A DNA stretch of 64,000 nt from Stentor roeselii (taxonomy: Eukaryota; Ciliophora; Heterotrichea; Heterotrichida; Stentoridae), in the NCBI GenBank assembly GCA_006503475.1, contig RSEH01000016.1:1-64000 (forward strand), written 5' to 3'. Each line of letters opens with the position of its first letter. The first letter of the stretch is position 1. Shown here one piece after another: positions 42,547-52,600 of this stretch. The notes below the pieces were generated by a model, which did not search any database, was not told the DNA's origin, and worked only from the letters and a program-made list of their open reading frames with translations. Made by a program: the position numbers and the translations under genes.

Positions 42547-43430
42547 TGGAATACTTTTAAGTATTAGATTAACTTTGCAGCACTGATCAAGATATCTTAT
42601 AAAATAAATAGTTATTTATCACAGAAAAAACACTTTTATTTTCAAAAGAACAGAAAAGTCTGGATTGGGACATTCAGGACTAATCAAGTTTTATTCATGT
42701 GTTCTTGAAATTGTAAATCAATCTAATTTATAAATAAATTACCTTTTGCTGTAGATATCGATAGTTACTAAGAATTCTTTATTATATGATTAGCTTGTAT
42801 TTTTATTTAATTTTAACTATTTAATATTTGAAGCTTCTCATATTCTAAATCTGTTTTTTTTAGCACTTAAAGAATTAAACTGAAGTCATCATAACACAAA
42901 AATAAATCATAAATCGGTTGCAAAATTCAATTCTATCTACCCATTTAATATAAATTCTTTATAAATAATCCATTCTTGAAAAATTCACAGAGTTAAGTGG
43001 TTTTTAGTTCTACAAATTTTTGTAAACCTTACCTAAAATTTGACACTTTACTTTGTTATAGATTTAAACTACAGCGGGATATTTTTTAGGAAAATTTTAT
43101 GATTCTAAGAATCGAAATATTTTAATAAATCTAGGAAAACCTCAATTTTTCCTTAGTTTTATGAGACTACTTGCCTAGTAAAGTATATCTACATAAAGAG
43201 TGACTTAATATAAATCCAAAAAGTGACTTAAATACTTATATAATCTCTTGCCCTTATTTGAAAATAAAATACTAGCAATTATTCAATTTATCCAATTTAA
43301 AAAGTGTAGAAAAGATAAATTATAATCATATTCGAAATCGTTCAATATTCTTTTCAAAATGATTCCATTTAATCTATAAAATAATATTGTATCAAAGTCA
43401 ACACTAATTTTGTTCTTTGCGATTCGCTTA
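42547..43430. other. Intergenic, AT-rich
   Basis: 884 nt of AT-rich DNA to the right of the gap with no supported gene. Confidence 0.45.
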
Positions 43431-44270
43431 TTATTTATTAATATTCGCAATTAACTGAATATAAGCAAAGTTCAAATTCATCAAATGTTGTCCAAAGCAG
43501 TTGATCATATCCATTTTATCAGAATTTCTCAGGACATCATCAAAATTTTCAAAAGGTAAACAAAAGCAAGACTCTTCAGCTTGAGTGAACTGATCTCTGA
43601 CCTCTGGCTTAGCCTCTCCTCTTATTCCCTCTTCTGAGTTTCCATATTGGCTTTCTTCATTCTTATTAACACTATAACTGACCATAAATCTATCCTCCAA
43701 GTCCTCAAACATATAAATAAAGAAGAAATCCTTAAGTCCAGACCAGCTCTGAACACACCCTTGACTATGAATACCTTTCTCACAACAATCATATTTGAAA
43801 TTCTTACAAAGGGCTTCAGGATTTGAATTCGCGAAGAGATACTTCAAATAAATTATGTAAGAATCTTTAACTACAGCCTCAGAGAAGTAGTCTCGAACAA
43901 AGAAATCATTAAACGATTTTTTTCCTTGATATGGTAAATTTCGTTTTGATTTTCCATCTGTTTCTGGTCCTGATGCTGTTTCAGAGATTGGAAAGAGTTT
44001 TGATTGATTTTCTTGTGCATGAACTGCAAAGTCGATTAAAAAGCTTCGGAATTCAGCAGGGGTTTTAGCTAGAAGTGCATGGTACTTCTGGGATGAAGGT
44101 TTATAGATGATCCTGAGTAATTTTTTATGATGTCTGATTGAAAACTCTCGAACGTATTCTTTCTTTAGACTCTTGCCCGTTCGATTTTTAAGTTTGGAAA
44201 GGATGTCTAGGATTTTTATCTGGATCTCTGGGTTGTGAGATTTAGTCCTGCATCTTTTGTGCTTATCCAT
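43431..44270 (-). CDS. Ciliate-specific family protein, copy 2 of a flanking pair
   Basis: 279 aa from ATG 44270 (MDKHKRCRTKSH). It is collinear with copy 1 from end to end: the N-terminal basic block, KSKRNLPYQGKKSFNDFF, the Cys block (LCKNFKYDCC...HSQGC) and the identical C-terminus IQLIANINK. The central acidic part (about residues 205-255) is diverged in sequence and length. Long near-identical stretches at the DNA level, including silent sites, mean a fairly recent duplication, while scattered replacements show these are two real loci rather than a duplicated contig. Function is unknown. Confidence 0.7.
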   Translation of the reverse strand: MDKHKRCRTKSHNPEIQIKILDILSKLKNRTGKSLKKEYVREFSIRHHKKLLRIIYKPSSQKYHALLAKTPAEFRSFLIDFAVHAQENQSKLFPISETASGPETDGKSKRNLPYQGKKSFNDFFVRDYFSEAVVKDSYIIYLKYLFANSNPEALCKNFKYDCCEKGIHSQGCVQSWSGLKDFFFIYMFEDLEDRFMVSYSVNKNEESQYGNSEEGIRGEAKPEVRDQFTQAEESCFCLPFENFDDVLRNSDKMDMINCFGQHLMNLNFAYIQLIANINK

Positions 44271-45585
44271 CAATTTATAACTATCTGACTTTTATTCTAG
44301 TAGTCTGATAAGAGTTATAGTTGTTGAAGTAGAGAGGATCTTTTGAATTATTAGTCAATTAATAGATTTTCTAAGATTTTCTTGGTTACTTTTCATGTAA
44401 TAAAATTTTAAAACTATAAATTTTAAAATTTTCTGAAAGTAAACATAAATTCACTATCATGTTGCTTAAGTTAGGTGTCTTATTTTGGTAACTAACTACT
44501 TTTCGATAAAATAAATATATTACAGTTCAAAGAGTTAGATGAGCATTTCTTTATCAACAACATAAAATTTCAATATAAACCCTGATTATTCAACCTAAAA
44601 CACAACAAGTAATAAACCTCGATTAATTTTCCTTTTTCAAATTTTAAAAAAACCCTGTTACGTCCAAAAGATTGACTTTGTTAAAAAATTCTTATACTTT
44701 AATTTTCCAAAATGAAAAAATTTAACTTAAGATCCGATTTCATAAATACTTCATCCCTTTAATTATTCATTTGTTGATGATCAAATATTTCAATAAAGTT
44801 TCAAAATCATTCTAGATGACATTCCTATTTGCATGTCTTGAGCATAATGGCATTTTGATGAATCATAAAAAATTTAGTCTTTATTCCACCTCGAGTAATC
44901 AAAATAAGCATATATAGGCAGTTCAATAGGTCTTATTCAATCGAAATAGCTAACTTTATACATTTAGGAAAATTTTGATACAATAGTGCTAAATATTTAC
45001 AATGATCAATTTTTCAGGATTATAGTTCTTACTATTTAGGTAAGTAATAAGATAGAGCGACAATAAAGGTGTTTCTTCTCTAGGAATTAGAAAATTGACT
45101 ATTATGTTCAATCTTGTCTATTATCTACACATAACATTTTTAAGGTTTCAATTTGTAATGGTAGAGCATCTCATTATAGATAATTAATATTTTAAGAGAC
45201 TATTAATGTATTCTTATACTCAGTTCATTTAATTTTCGAAGAGAAGAAAAAGGAAAGCATTGGCACAGGATTTTTTTTATTATCTTCAAAATTTTTTATT
45301 TTAATTTTTGATGTCTAGGCCTTCTAATTGTGTAAAACTTCAAATTTGACTACATCACATGTTCAAATACTCCATGCAAATCAAATAATTGAAAAGTAAA
45401 ATATAAAAGATATAATAATCCATATTTCAGTTTGAATGTCCTGATAATTTATCAATAAATGGTTAAAGTTGTTAACCCAGGAGTTTCAATAAAACCAAAA
45501 AAAATCATTCTCTTAAAATATATACCCACCCCTTAACTGATTCCAGTAAACAAAACAATTCAACCCTCTTCAATAATAATCTGCA
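44271..45585. promoter_or_regulatory. Divergent intergenic region
   Basis: 1.3 kb between divergent genes. It is AT-rich with no supported gene. The last ~100 nt before the acyl-CoA reductase start is G-poor (for example atatacccaccccttaactg), the leader signature seen at several starts. Confidence 0.45.
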
Positions 45586-48500
45586 ATGGTAGATCGATTC
45601 TATGAAGGAAAGAACATTCTAATAACAGGCTGCACGGGTTTTGTCGGAAAAGTCCTTCTCGAAAAGATCCTCTATTCGCTTCCTCAAGTCAATAAGGTCT
45701 ACATTTTCATCCGTCGTAAAAAAGGATCATCAGTCTTCGAAAGATTCCAAAAAGAAATTCTAGACTCTCCCTGTTTCGACCGAGTAAAGCGTCTTTACCC
45801 AAACTTCGACTCTTTCATAGTCCCGAAGCTTCGTCCAGTGAGTGGCGACATGTTAAAGCCGAGTCTCGACCTATCACCTGAGGACTTTTCAGAAGTAAGT
45901 CAAAACGTGAACATAATAATCAACTCCGCAGCATCAGTGGACTTTAACCAAAGACTAGACCAGGCCCTTCAGATCAATACCTGGGGGACTTTAAGAGTTG
46001 TGGAACTTGCAAAATCCTGTCCTTTCCTAACTGCTTTCGTGCAAATATCAACGGCTTACGTGAACTGCGACAAAGAAGGCTGGATTCAAGAAAAGATTTA
46101 CCCGTACTCAGGGAATCCGCGTGAAGTGTTGAAGGACTTGATGTCGATTCCAGTGGAAATAATTGAGAAGCAGACTCCGAGGATTCTAGGAAAGTACCCG
46201 AATACTTATACGTATACTAAACATCTTACTGAACAGATTTTGCTTTGTGAAGCTAGTGATCTGCCACTTTGTATTGTTAGGCCGACTATTATTGGAGGGT
46301 CTTGGAAAGAACCGTACCCTGGATGGGTTGATAGTGTCTCCGCTGCTGGAGTTTTTTACTTGTCTGTTGGACTGGGACTTATGAAGATTACTTTGGGAAA
46401 TGGAAATAATATTGGGGATCAGATACCTGTTGATACTGTTTGTAACTCTGTTATACTTTCTGCTGCTTTTCTTTGTACTAGGGGGAAAATTCAGGTGGTT
46501 CATATTGGAACTAGTGCTAGAAATCCTGTGGTTTGGAATACTTGTAATGAAATTATCAGCGGGTATTGGAATCGATACCCTTCAGAAAAAGCCATGTCAA
46601 GATGCGAATTCAGCCTAACTGAAAACATCACAAAATACAAAACCATTCGATTTCTAAGAAGACAACTTCCAGGCATGCTTTTAAGTTCAATCGCAAAAGT
46701 ATCTCGAAATCAAACATTGATAAAAAACTCTCAGAAAATCACAAAATTACTTCAAAGAGAAGCAATGGTTTCAGAAGTTTTCAGTCATTTTACGACTCAT
46801 GAATGGATTTTTGAGTCGCAGCATGTGATTGACATGATTAAAATGATGACTCCTAAAGAATTAGAAGTCTTCGACGTTGATATCACAAGGCTTGACTGGA
46901 GAATATATTTAAGTAACTATGCGCAAGGACTAAAGAAGTATATATTGAAGGAAAAGGTGGAATCTCCTGATGAACATCAGAATATGGACTTGATTTCAGA
47001 GTTTAAGCATTATGACCGATTTTCTGATATAAAATGGGCTTATAATAATGGAAAGTTCTTGAAGACTAGAGGACTTACTGAAATGAAATCACTTATACTT
47101 AATGCCCCTAGGGTTAAAAAAGCGATTGAGGAATATATTGCTCAGAAACCTGGACTTCTTCAGAAGGAGGCTAATGCCAAGGCTGTGGAAATTATCAATA
47201 CTATGATCAGTGACTTAAAAACTCCTGTCGTCCGAATGTTCGCCTGGTTCCTCCGCAAGCTCTGGCGTTGCGTATACGAAAAAGTAGTAATAAACCATTC
47301 CCAACTACAAGAACTTGCAAATTTCATAAAAAGCAGTAAAACCCCAGTGATAATCCTTCCATCACACCGAAGTTACATCGACTTCCTAATAGTCTCTTAC
47401 ATATTTTTCACTTACGGAATTCAAGTTCCCTACATTGCAGCAGCAGACGATTTCCTTCAAATCCTTTTAATAAACAAACTCTTTCGAGCAAGTGGCGCTT
47501 TTTTCATAAAACGAGGCAGAACAACCGACGATCTTTACACTTCAATCCTAACCGAATACATGCAGCAACTTCTCAAAGACCATCAACTAGTCGAGTTCTT
47601 CATCGAAGGGACTCGCAGCAGGTCAGGTAAGACCCTTCCTCCAAAGCAAGGCCTTCTTTCAATGTGCACTGAGCTTTACTTCCAAAACACAGTGCAAGAC
47701 ATCCACCTTCTTCCAATCACGATAAACTACGAGCGGGTCATGGAAGGTGAGACTTTTCCTTTAGAATTGTTGGGTGAGGAAAAAGTTCGTGAATCTTTGA
47801 CAAGAATAATAAATTCAGTGAAAATTTTAACAATTAACTTCGGGAAAATTCATGTGGCCCTTGGTGACCTGGTGTCTTTAAAGGACTTTTCCAAGGCTTC
47901 AGGACTGGACCCTGTGAATAACGCGATTGATCGAGTGACGGTTAATAGTAACTTGGCTTTAGAAGTCGTTCTTAGACTTCAGGAAAATATGGCAATCATG
48001 CCTAGCACCCTGTTGTCTGCAGTGCTTCTCATGCACAGAAGAGGAGTCTCTGAAGATGAACTCATCAAGAAGGTCGAGTGGCTTCGTGATGAAGTCAGAT
48101 TTCGTGGATTTAAAACTGCAGGTATTGATGGCGGCAATGCCTCAACTGCAGTTCGAAACGCTTTAAGTCACTTGGATTCAGTGGTTCGGCATAAAAAAGA
48201 CCTGTTCGAGCCAAGTGTTTCTATGGAAAGCGACTATCAAAATATTTTAATGCTTTCTTATTATCGAAATTCACTTCATTATATCTTTGCTCTTGAGTCT
48301 ATTGTCGCTGTGGCACTTTTTAGCTTCGGAGAAAAAATCGCCTGGGGACAGGGAGTTTTAAAGGAAAGGTTATTGGAAGAGGTCCAGTTCTTGATTGAAC
48401 TTTTAGAAGGTGAGTATTTGGTTAGGGAAAATCTTAGAAGTCCTGAAGTTATCAGCAAGGCGATTGAAACTATGAAAAAAAGAGGGTTTATTGAAGAGAT

Positions 48501-48951
48501 TGATGAAAAGTTTAGGATTATTCGCACTGGAGAACTGGGAATTACTTTCTTGTGCTCGCTTATTTGGCCTACTCTTGATACTTATTGGATGGTCATCACT
48601 TTTTGCATTGGAATCAGATATCGTGAGGCTTTTACGTTTAAGAAAATTATTGATAGTGTTCAGTGGTTTTCTCAGAATCTTTTTGAGGACAGGTCGATTA
48701 ATTATTATGAAAGCTGCTCTCAGGATAATATTAAAAACTCAGTCAATCACTTTATCAAGATGAAAGTACTTGAAAGGTCTAACCAAAAAATCATATTTTC
48801 TGAAGAATTTCTAAAAAATGAAGCGAAATGTGAAGAACTTTTAGAACATATTAATAACTTCAGAAAGACATCACTTGTTAAAATGATCAATCAGCATAAT
48901 AACTTGAAACGGGCTTTGTTGCCGGAGTTCCCTGAAATGCCGAAAATTTAG
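45586..48951 (+). CDS. FARAT: Fatty acyl-CoA reductase / DHAP acyltransferase fusion (FARAT)
   Basis: 1121 aa, single exon. The N-terminal half is a fatty acyl-CoA reductase with the NAD(P)H site TGCTGFVGK (14-22), the active-site pair Y208-K212 in YTYTK, and VRPTIIGGSW. A FAR C-terminal domain ends near residue 450. The C-terminal half is a GNPAT/PlsB-type acyltransferase with HRSYID (594-599; the HX4D catalytic motif) and IEGTRSRSGK (from 673). Together they would make the fatty alcohol and the acyl-DHAP that alkyl-DHAP synthase combines in ether-lipid synthesis. The same fusion is known in Tetrahymena (TtFARAT). Partner steps are peroxisomal elsewhere; the C-terminus (...EMPKI) is not a canonical PTS1. 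Sense-strand composition resets near 46570 and 47215. Confidence 0.95.
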   Translation: MVDRFYEGKNILITGCTGFVGKVLLEKILYSLPQVNKVYIFIRRKKGSSVFERFQKEILDSPCFDRVKRLYPNFDSFIVPKLRPVSGDMLKPSLDLSPEDFSEVSQNVNIIINSAASVDFNQRLDQALQINTWGTLRVVELAKSCPFLTAFVQISTAYVNCDKEGWIQEKIYPYSGNPREVLKDLMSIPVEIIEKQTPRILGKYPNTYTYTKHLTEQILLCEASDLPLCIVRPTIIGGSWKEPYPGWVDSVSAAGVFYLSVGLGLMKITLGNGNNIGDQIPVDTVCNSVILSAAFLCTRGKIQVVHIGTSARNPVVWNTCNEIISGYWNRYPSEKAMSRCEFSLTENITKYKTIRFLRRQLPGMLLSSIAKVSRNQTLIKNSQKITKLLQREAMVSEVFSHFTTHEWIFESQHVIDMIKMMTPKELEVFDVDITRLDWRIYLSNYAQGLKKYILKEKVESPDEHQNMDLISEFKHYDRFSDIKWAYNNGKFLKTRGLTEMKSLILNAPRVKKAIEEYIAQKPGLLQKEANAKAVEIINTMISDLKTPVVRMFAWFLRKLWRCVYEKVVINHSQLQELANFIKSSKTPVIILPSHRSYIDFLIVSYIFFTYGIQVPYIAAADDFLQILLINKLFRASGAFFIKRGRTTDDLYTSILTEYMQQLLKDHQLVEFFIEGTRSRSGKTLPPKQGLLSMCTELYFQNTVQDIHLLPITINYERVMEGETFPLELLGEEKVRESLTRIINSVKILTINFGKIHVALGDLVSLKDFSKASGLDPVNNAIDRVTVNSNLALEVVLRLQENMAIMPSTLLSAVLLMHRRGVSEDELIKKVEWLRDEVRFRGFKTAGIDGGNASTAVRNALSHLDSVVRHKKDLFEPSVSMESDYQNILMLSYYRNSLHYIFALESIVAVALFSFGEKIAWGQGVLKERLLEEVQFLIELLEGEYLVRENLRSPEVISKAIETMKKRGFIEEIDEKFRIIRTGELGITFLCSLIWPTLDTYWMVITFCIGIRYREAFTFKKIIDSVQWFSQNLFEDRSINYYESCSQDNIKNSVNHFIKMKVLERSNQKIIFSEEFLKNEAKCEELLEHINNFRKTSLVKMINQHNNLKRALLPEFPEMPKI

Positions 48952-48962
48952 AATAGATTATT

Positions 48963-49487
48963 TTAGTTTAACTTCGGGTTGCTTAGGAATGACGGAAGTC
49001 GTAGGCTTTTGGAGATTAGGTATTGTTTGTACTTTTGGATTGGTGGAAGTGATGCAAGGTCGCTTGAAAGTGAAGCCAGAGTCTGCGTATGTGCTGATTT
49101 TTCCAATGGATTCAATGACTGGTTATCATGCATATGATAATAAAAGTTCTTTATTCTCTCCACCTCGTCTTTTAAACTCACCTCAGCCTGACTGCTATGC
49201 AAATTCCAGTCTTTTGGCTTCAGGTAATAAGGACAACAGTACTTCGAACGTTTACGGGGAGAAAACGGGTTCAGGTACTTCGGAGACATGTTGAAACTCG
49301 CCTTAGGAACTTCCACTGGCATCGCACAAAGAGGCTCCTCGAGAGGAGGCATGTCAAAATCTTGAGAAAGCGAAGTCAAATCGGTGTAGTCTGCTTTGCA
49401 AGTTTTTTTCACCGTTGTTATCGGCTTTTCAATTGAAATCCACCGATATTTTGTTCTTCTTTTAGGATTTCTCTTTGTACTGTTCAT
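48963..49487 (-). CDS. Small basic protein of unknown function
   Basis: 174 aa with a basic N-terminus (MNSTKRNPKRRTKYRW) and many Pro, Ser, Tyr and Lys. It is probably disordered, with no membrane segment or named domain. A 101-aa frame on the opposite strand overlaps it; I prefer this strand because its composition is more protein-like and its 5' flank is G-poor on the sense strand. It converges with FARAT (11-nt gap) and is divergent from the IP3-receptor gene (185 nt). Confidence 0.6.
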   Translation of the reverse strand: MNSTKRNPKRRTKYRWISIEKPITTVKKTCKADYTDLTSLSQDFDMPPLEEPLCAMPVEVPKASFNMSPKYLNPFSPRKRSKYCCPYYLKPKDWNLHSSQAEVSLKDEVERIKNFYYHMHDNQSLNPLEKSAHTQTLASLSSDLASLPPIQKYKQYLISKSLRLPSFLSNPKLN

Positions 49488-49672
49488 TTCTCTAATATTT
49501 TTAGTTTCTGCTAGTTTAGAGTAATTGTTAATTGGGATTTTTTGGATTTTTATTGGAGTCTTTTTTTTATGTTTAAAAATAGTTTTTTTAGAGGTTTTTT
49601 GAAATATCTGGATTTTTGAATTTAGAAGAAATTTGAATGATTAGAAGAGAGATTTAAAAATTTTTGTTAAAA
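49488..49672. promoter_or_regulatory. Short divergent promoter region
   Basis: 185 nt separates the starts of two divergent genes. It is nearly free of C on the plus strand (T/G/A-rich). This is the expected leader signature for the left, minus-strand gene but not for the right one. No motif was recognised. Confidence 0.4.
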
Positions 49673-52600
49673 ATGAATCATCGATATCGAGACTTTAGGA
49701 GGAAAAGTGTTCTTATGAAAAATTACCGTGAGTTACAGTCGAAAGGGACTAAAGATATTGGAAGACGAGTCTCATTGAGAGAAGATGTTCCTCAAAAAGC
49801 TGAGAAAATTGGTTACTTGAAAATTGGGGACATTATCAGTCTCTGGTCAAAAGAAGAAATGAAGCAAAAAACCCCTCCAGTCCTCTACAAAGGAGTAGTC
49901 TTCGGCGACGGGATCGCCTATACCGACCTAGAATGTGCTCCATGTGACCGCCGTTCCGATTACAACCAAAGCCTTCCATTCCGACAGAGTTTATTCCGAA
50001 TCGAGCCAGCTTATCAATACGGTCTTTTAACTCATTACAAAAAGCAGATAAAATCCAAAGAAAGAGAAAAAAGTGACCATCAAGATTTAAAAGAATACCA
50101 ACAAAAGCTAAGCGAAGAGCTAGTAGCAAACGAGGCCGAACTCGAGCTTTCATACGGCCGAACGATAACTTACGGAGAAAGAATTCAGTTACGTCATCTT
50201 CACAGCAACTTTTTCATTACAATTTCAGAGACCATCGCAAAAGAACATGGTTGTCTAAAAGTAGTCCTCGATGAAAACGGCAGTGAATGTTCTTGGCTTG
50301 AAATCATTCCAAGTAACAAGTTAAGACAAGAAGGAGAACCTATTCAGTACATTGACAAGTTCATCCTTTCATCACGTATTGAAAAATCGCTTTTTTTCTT
50401 GCATATGGGAGTCTCCACGATTTACAATCAAGATATGAACTCAGAACTTAATGCAAGTGACTCTTATTCCATGTGGTCTGCCCATAAATACATCTCTTAC
50501 ACGGAAATAAAAAAAAATCCTCTTCTTGTTTCTTCAGGAGACTCTTTCACGATTTTCAGTCAAACTCATGGAGGGTTCTTAAGTGTCGCCTCTAGAAATG
50601 TCTCTGATATGCTCCCACCGGACTTGGACTTTGGAGAACATCTTGATGATATTGTTGAAACTAAACTTTTCATGCCGAAACCAGAAATGCCTGAAGAAAA
50701 AATTAGGAACTTGCAGATTTTTATTGAAAAGGAAAAAACTGGCAGGTCTCTTTGGGAACTTGAACGAAAAGACCCTTTTAGAGGAGGTGTCGCACAGTAC
50801 TCGGAAAGTTTTCGAATTAAACATGTCGCTACTGGGATGTACCTGGAAATTGACAGAAACAAGAAAATTAGATTAAAACATGATCCTAACAGTCAGTTCA
50901 ATGTTTTTGATTTTGTTCCTGCAGGTCTCACAGGAAGTCAACTGAACTTCGCAACTCAAATAGAAATTCGGTCTAATGCTGTGAATTGCTTTTTAGGTGT
51001 AGAAGAAGCTGATATTTTAGCATCTTTTTTAAGTTTCGAAAGCCAGACCCAGAACTTTAGACTTCCTCTTAAGTCTTACATGAACGATGAGAAAAAAGTG
51101 ATAAACACGACTTTTATATTAATTGATGTTCCAGAAATTTCAGCGATTCATATTTATCAAATTTCTCGAATAATCCCTAAAATCATCGAATTTTACTCGT
51201 TTTTAAGGACTTGGGGTATGGTCCCTATCAGTCAGTTTCAATATGCGCCTGACTATGAATACGCTCTTTCAAATGAAAACGCTTTGAAAACTCAAGTCGA
51301 TATTGTTATTGAAATTCTCAAAGCTCTCAGCGAAAAAATCATTAAAGAAGACCAAAGCACTTCTGAGTCTTTAATTCGTATTCAAGAAACTATTAAAGAT
51401 ACTGGATTACTTGACTTGTTTTTAAGACTTGCAAGGCTGGTCTCAGAAAGAATTCCTCGAAAAAAAGACCTTCCTGGGAATAAAAACTTGTTAAGTCTTG
51501 TCATGAATGAAAAAAAACTTCAAGATATTACAAAAGGACCTGGCCAAGTCGCTGAAAAATACCTGAAACCTTTGATAGTTAAACTTTACAACACGATTTA
51601 TGTCTGCATTAAAAATTGTCCATCAAATTGTGAAATTTTGAAGAATTATGATGTTTTTTTAAGTCAACAGTTGAATTTTTATAAGTCTGAGATCAGTTTA
51701 TTGCTTAAAGAGACTTTTAAACATTCTGTTGACATTATGAATAAAATTTCGATTACGCAGTTTGGAGTTTGGGCAGATCAAGTAACTGAACTTGACGAGT
51801 TAAAGAAAAACACAGTTGACCAAACTTTAGTTTTAATGATTTTATCTTCTTTCTGCGTTTATAAAAACAAAGGTATCAAAAAATACCAGAATCTAGTCGA
51901 ACGCAACCTTTTCGACAGCGACTTAAACATAAAACTTTTAGATTTCGTGTCAGTATCAGGCACAGAATGCATAAGCTTCATCCAAAATCCCTTAAACTAC
52001 AACTCATTTCTAGAAAACAACCCAACAATATCAAAACTTTACGAAAAAGCAATAAAAAGTCCTCATAACGAAATGATGGTAATTCCTTTAAAATACCTAA
52101 ACGAATCAAAACCTTTAATAAACTACGTCGCTATCTTCATCGAGCTTCTTTCAAACATGTGTCTTTCGCGATACGAGTCAGTAAAGCCAAAAATCCAAAA
52201 CTTATTCGAACTTGCTCCTCAGTACTTCATGGACTGTATAAAGGACGTGAACATTCATTTGAAACTTCGAACAAAATTCTTGAAATTCGCAAGAGTCATG
52301 TATATCGACGTCGACCCTCTGATGCCAATTAGTAAAAGTAAGAACCTTTGCATTTTTTGGGATAATGATGGACCTGACACTGACTTCGCCCCAGAAACTG
52401 CGAAAGTTGAAATGATGAACTTTCCAATCGATGAGATGAAAAATTGGGTTAGGAAAGTTTGGACCAATCCTCATTTTCCTGCCAATCCTTTTGAGAACTA
52501 CTCAAAAGAAGCAAAGTTGAAGTTTACTGTTGAATTACTTCAGATGACTAAATGTTTGCTTGAACTTGGCTTTTTTGGTTTTGATAATTTTATTGAAATT

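Noticed and set aside
42278-42586. Open frame across the assembly gap
   Set aside because: It is open only because N positions cannot form stops.
48989-49294. 101-aa plus-strand frame
   Set aside because: It is antisense to the 48963-49487 gene, which has the more protein-like composition and the expected leader signature.
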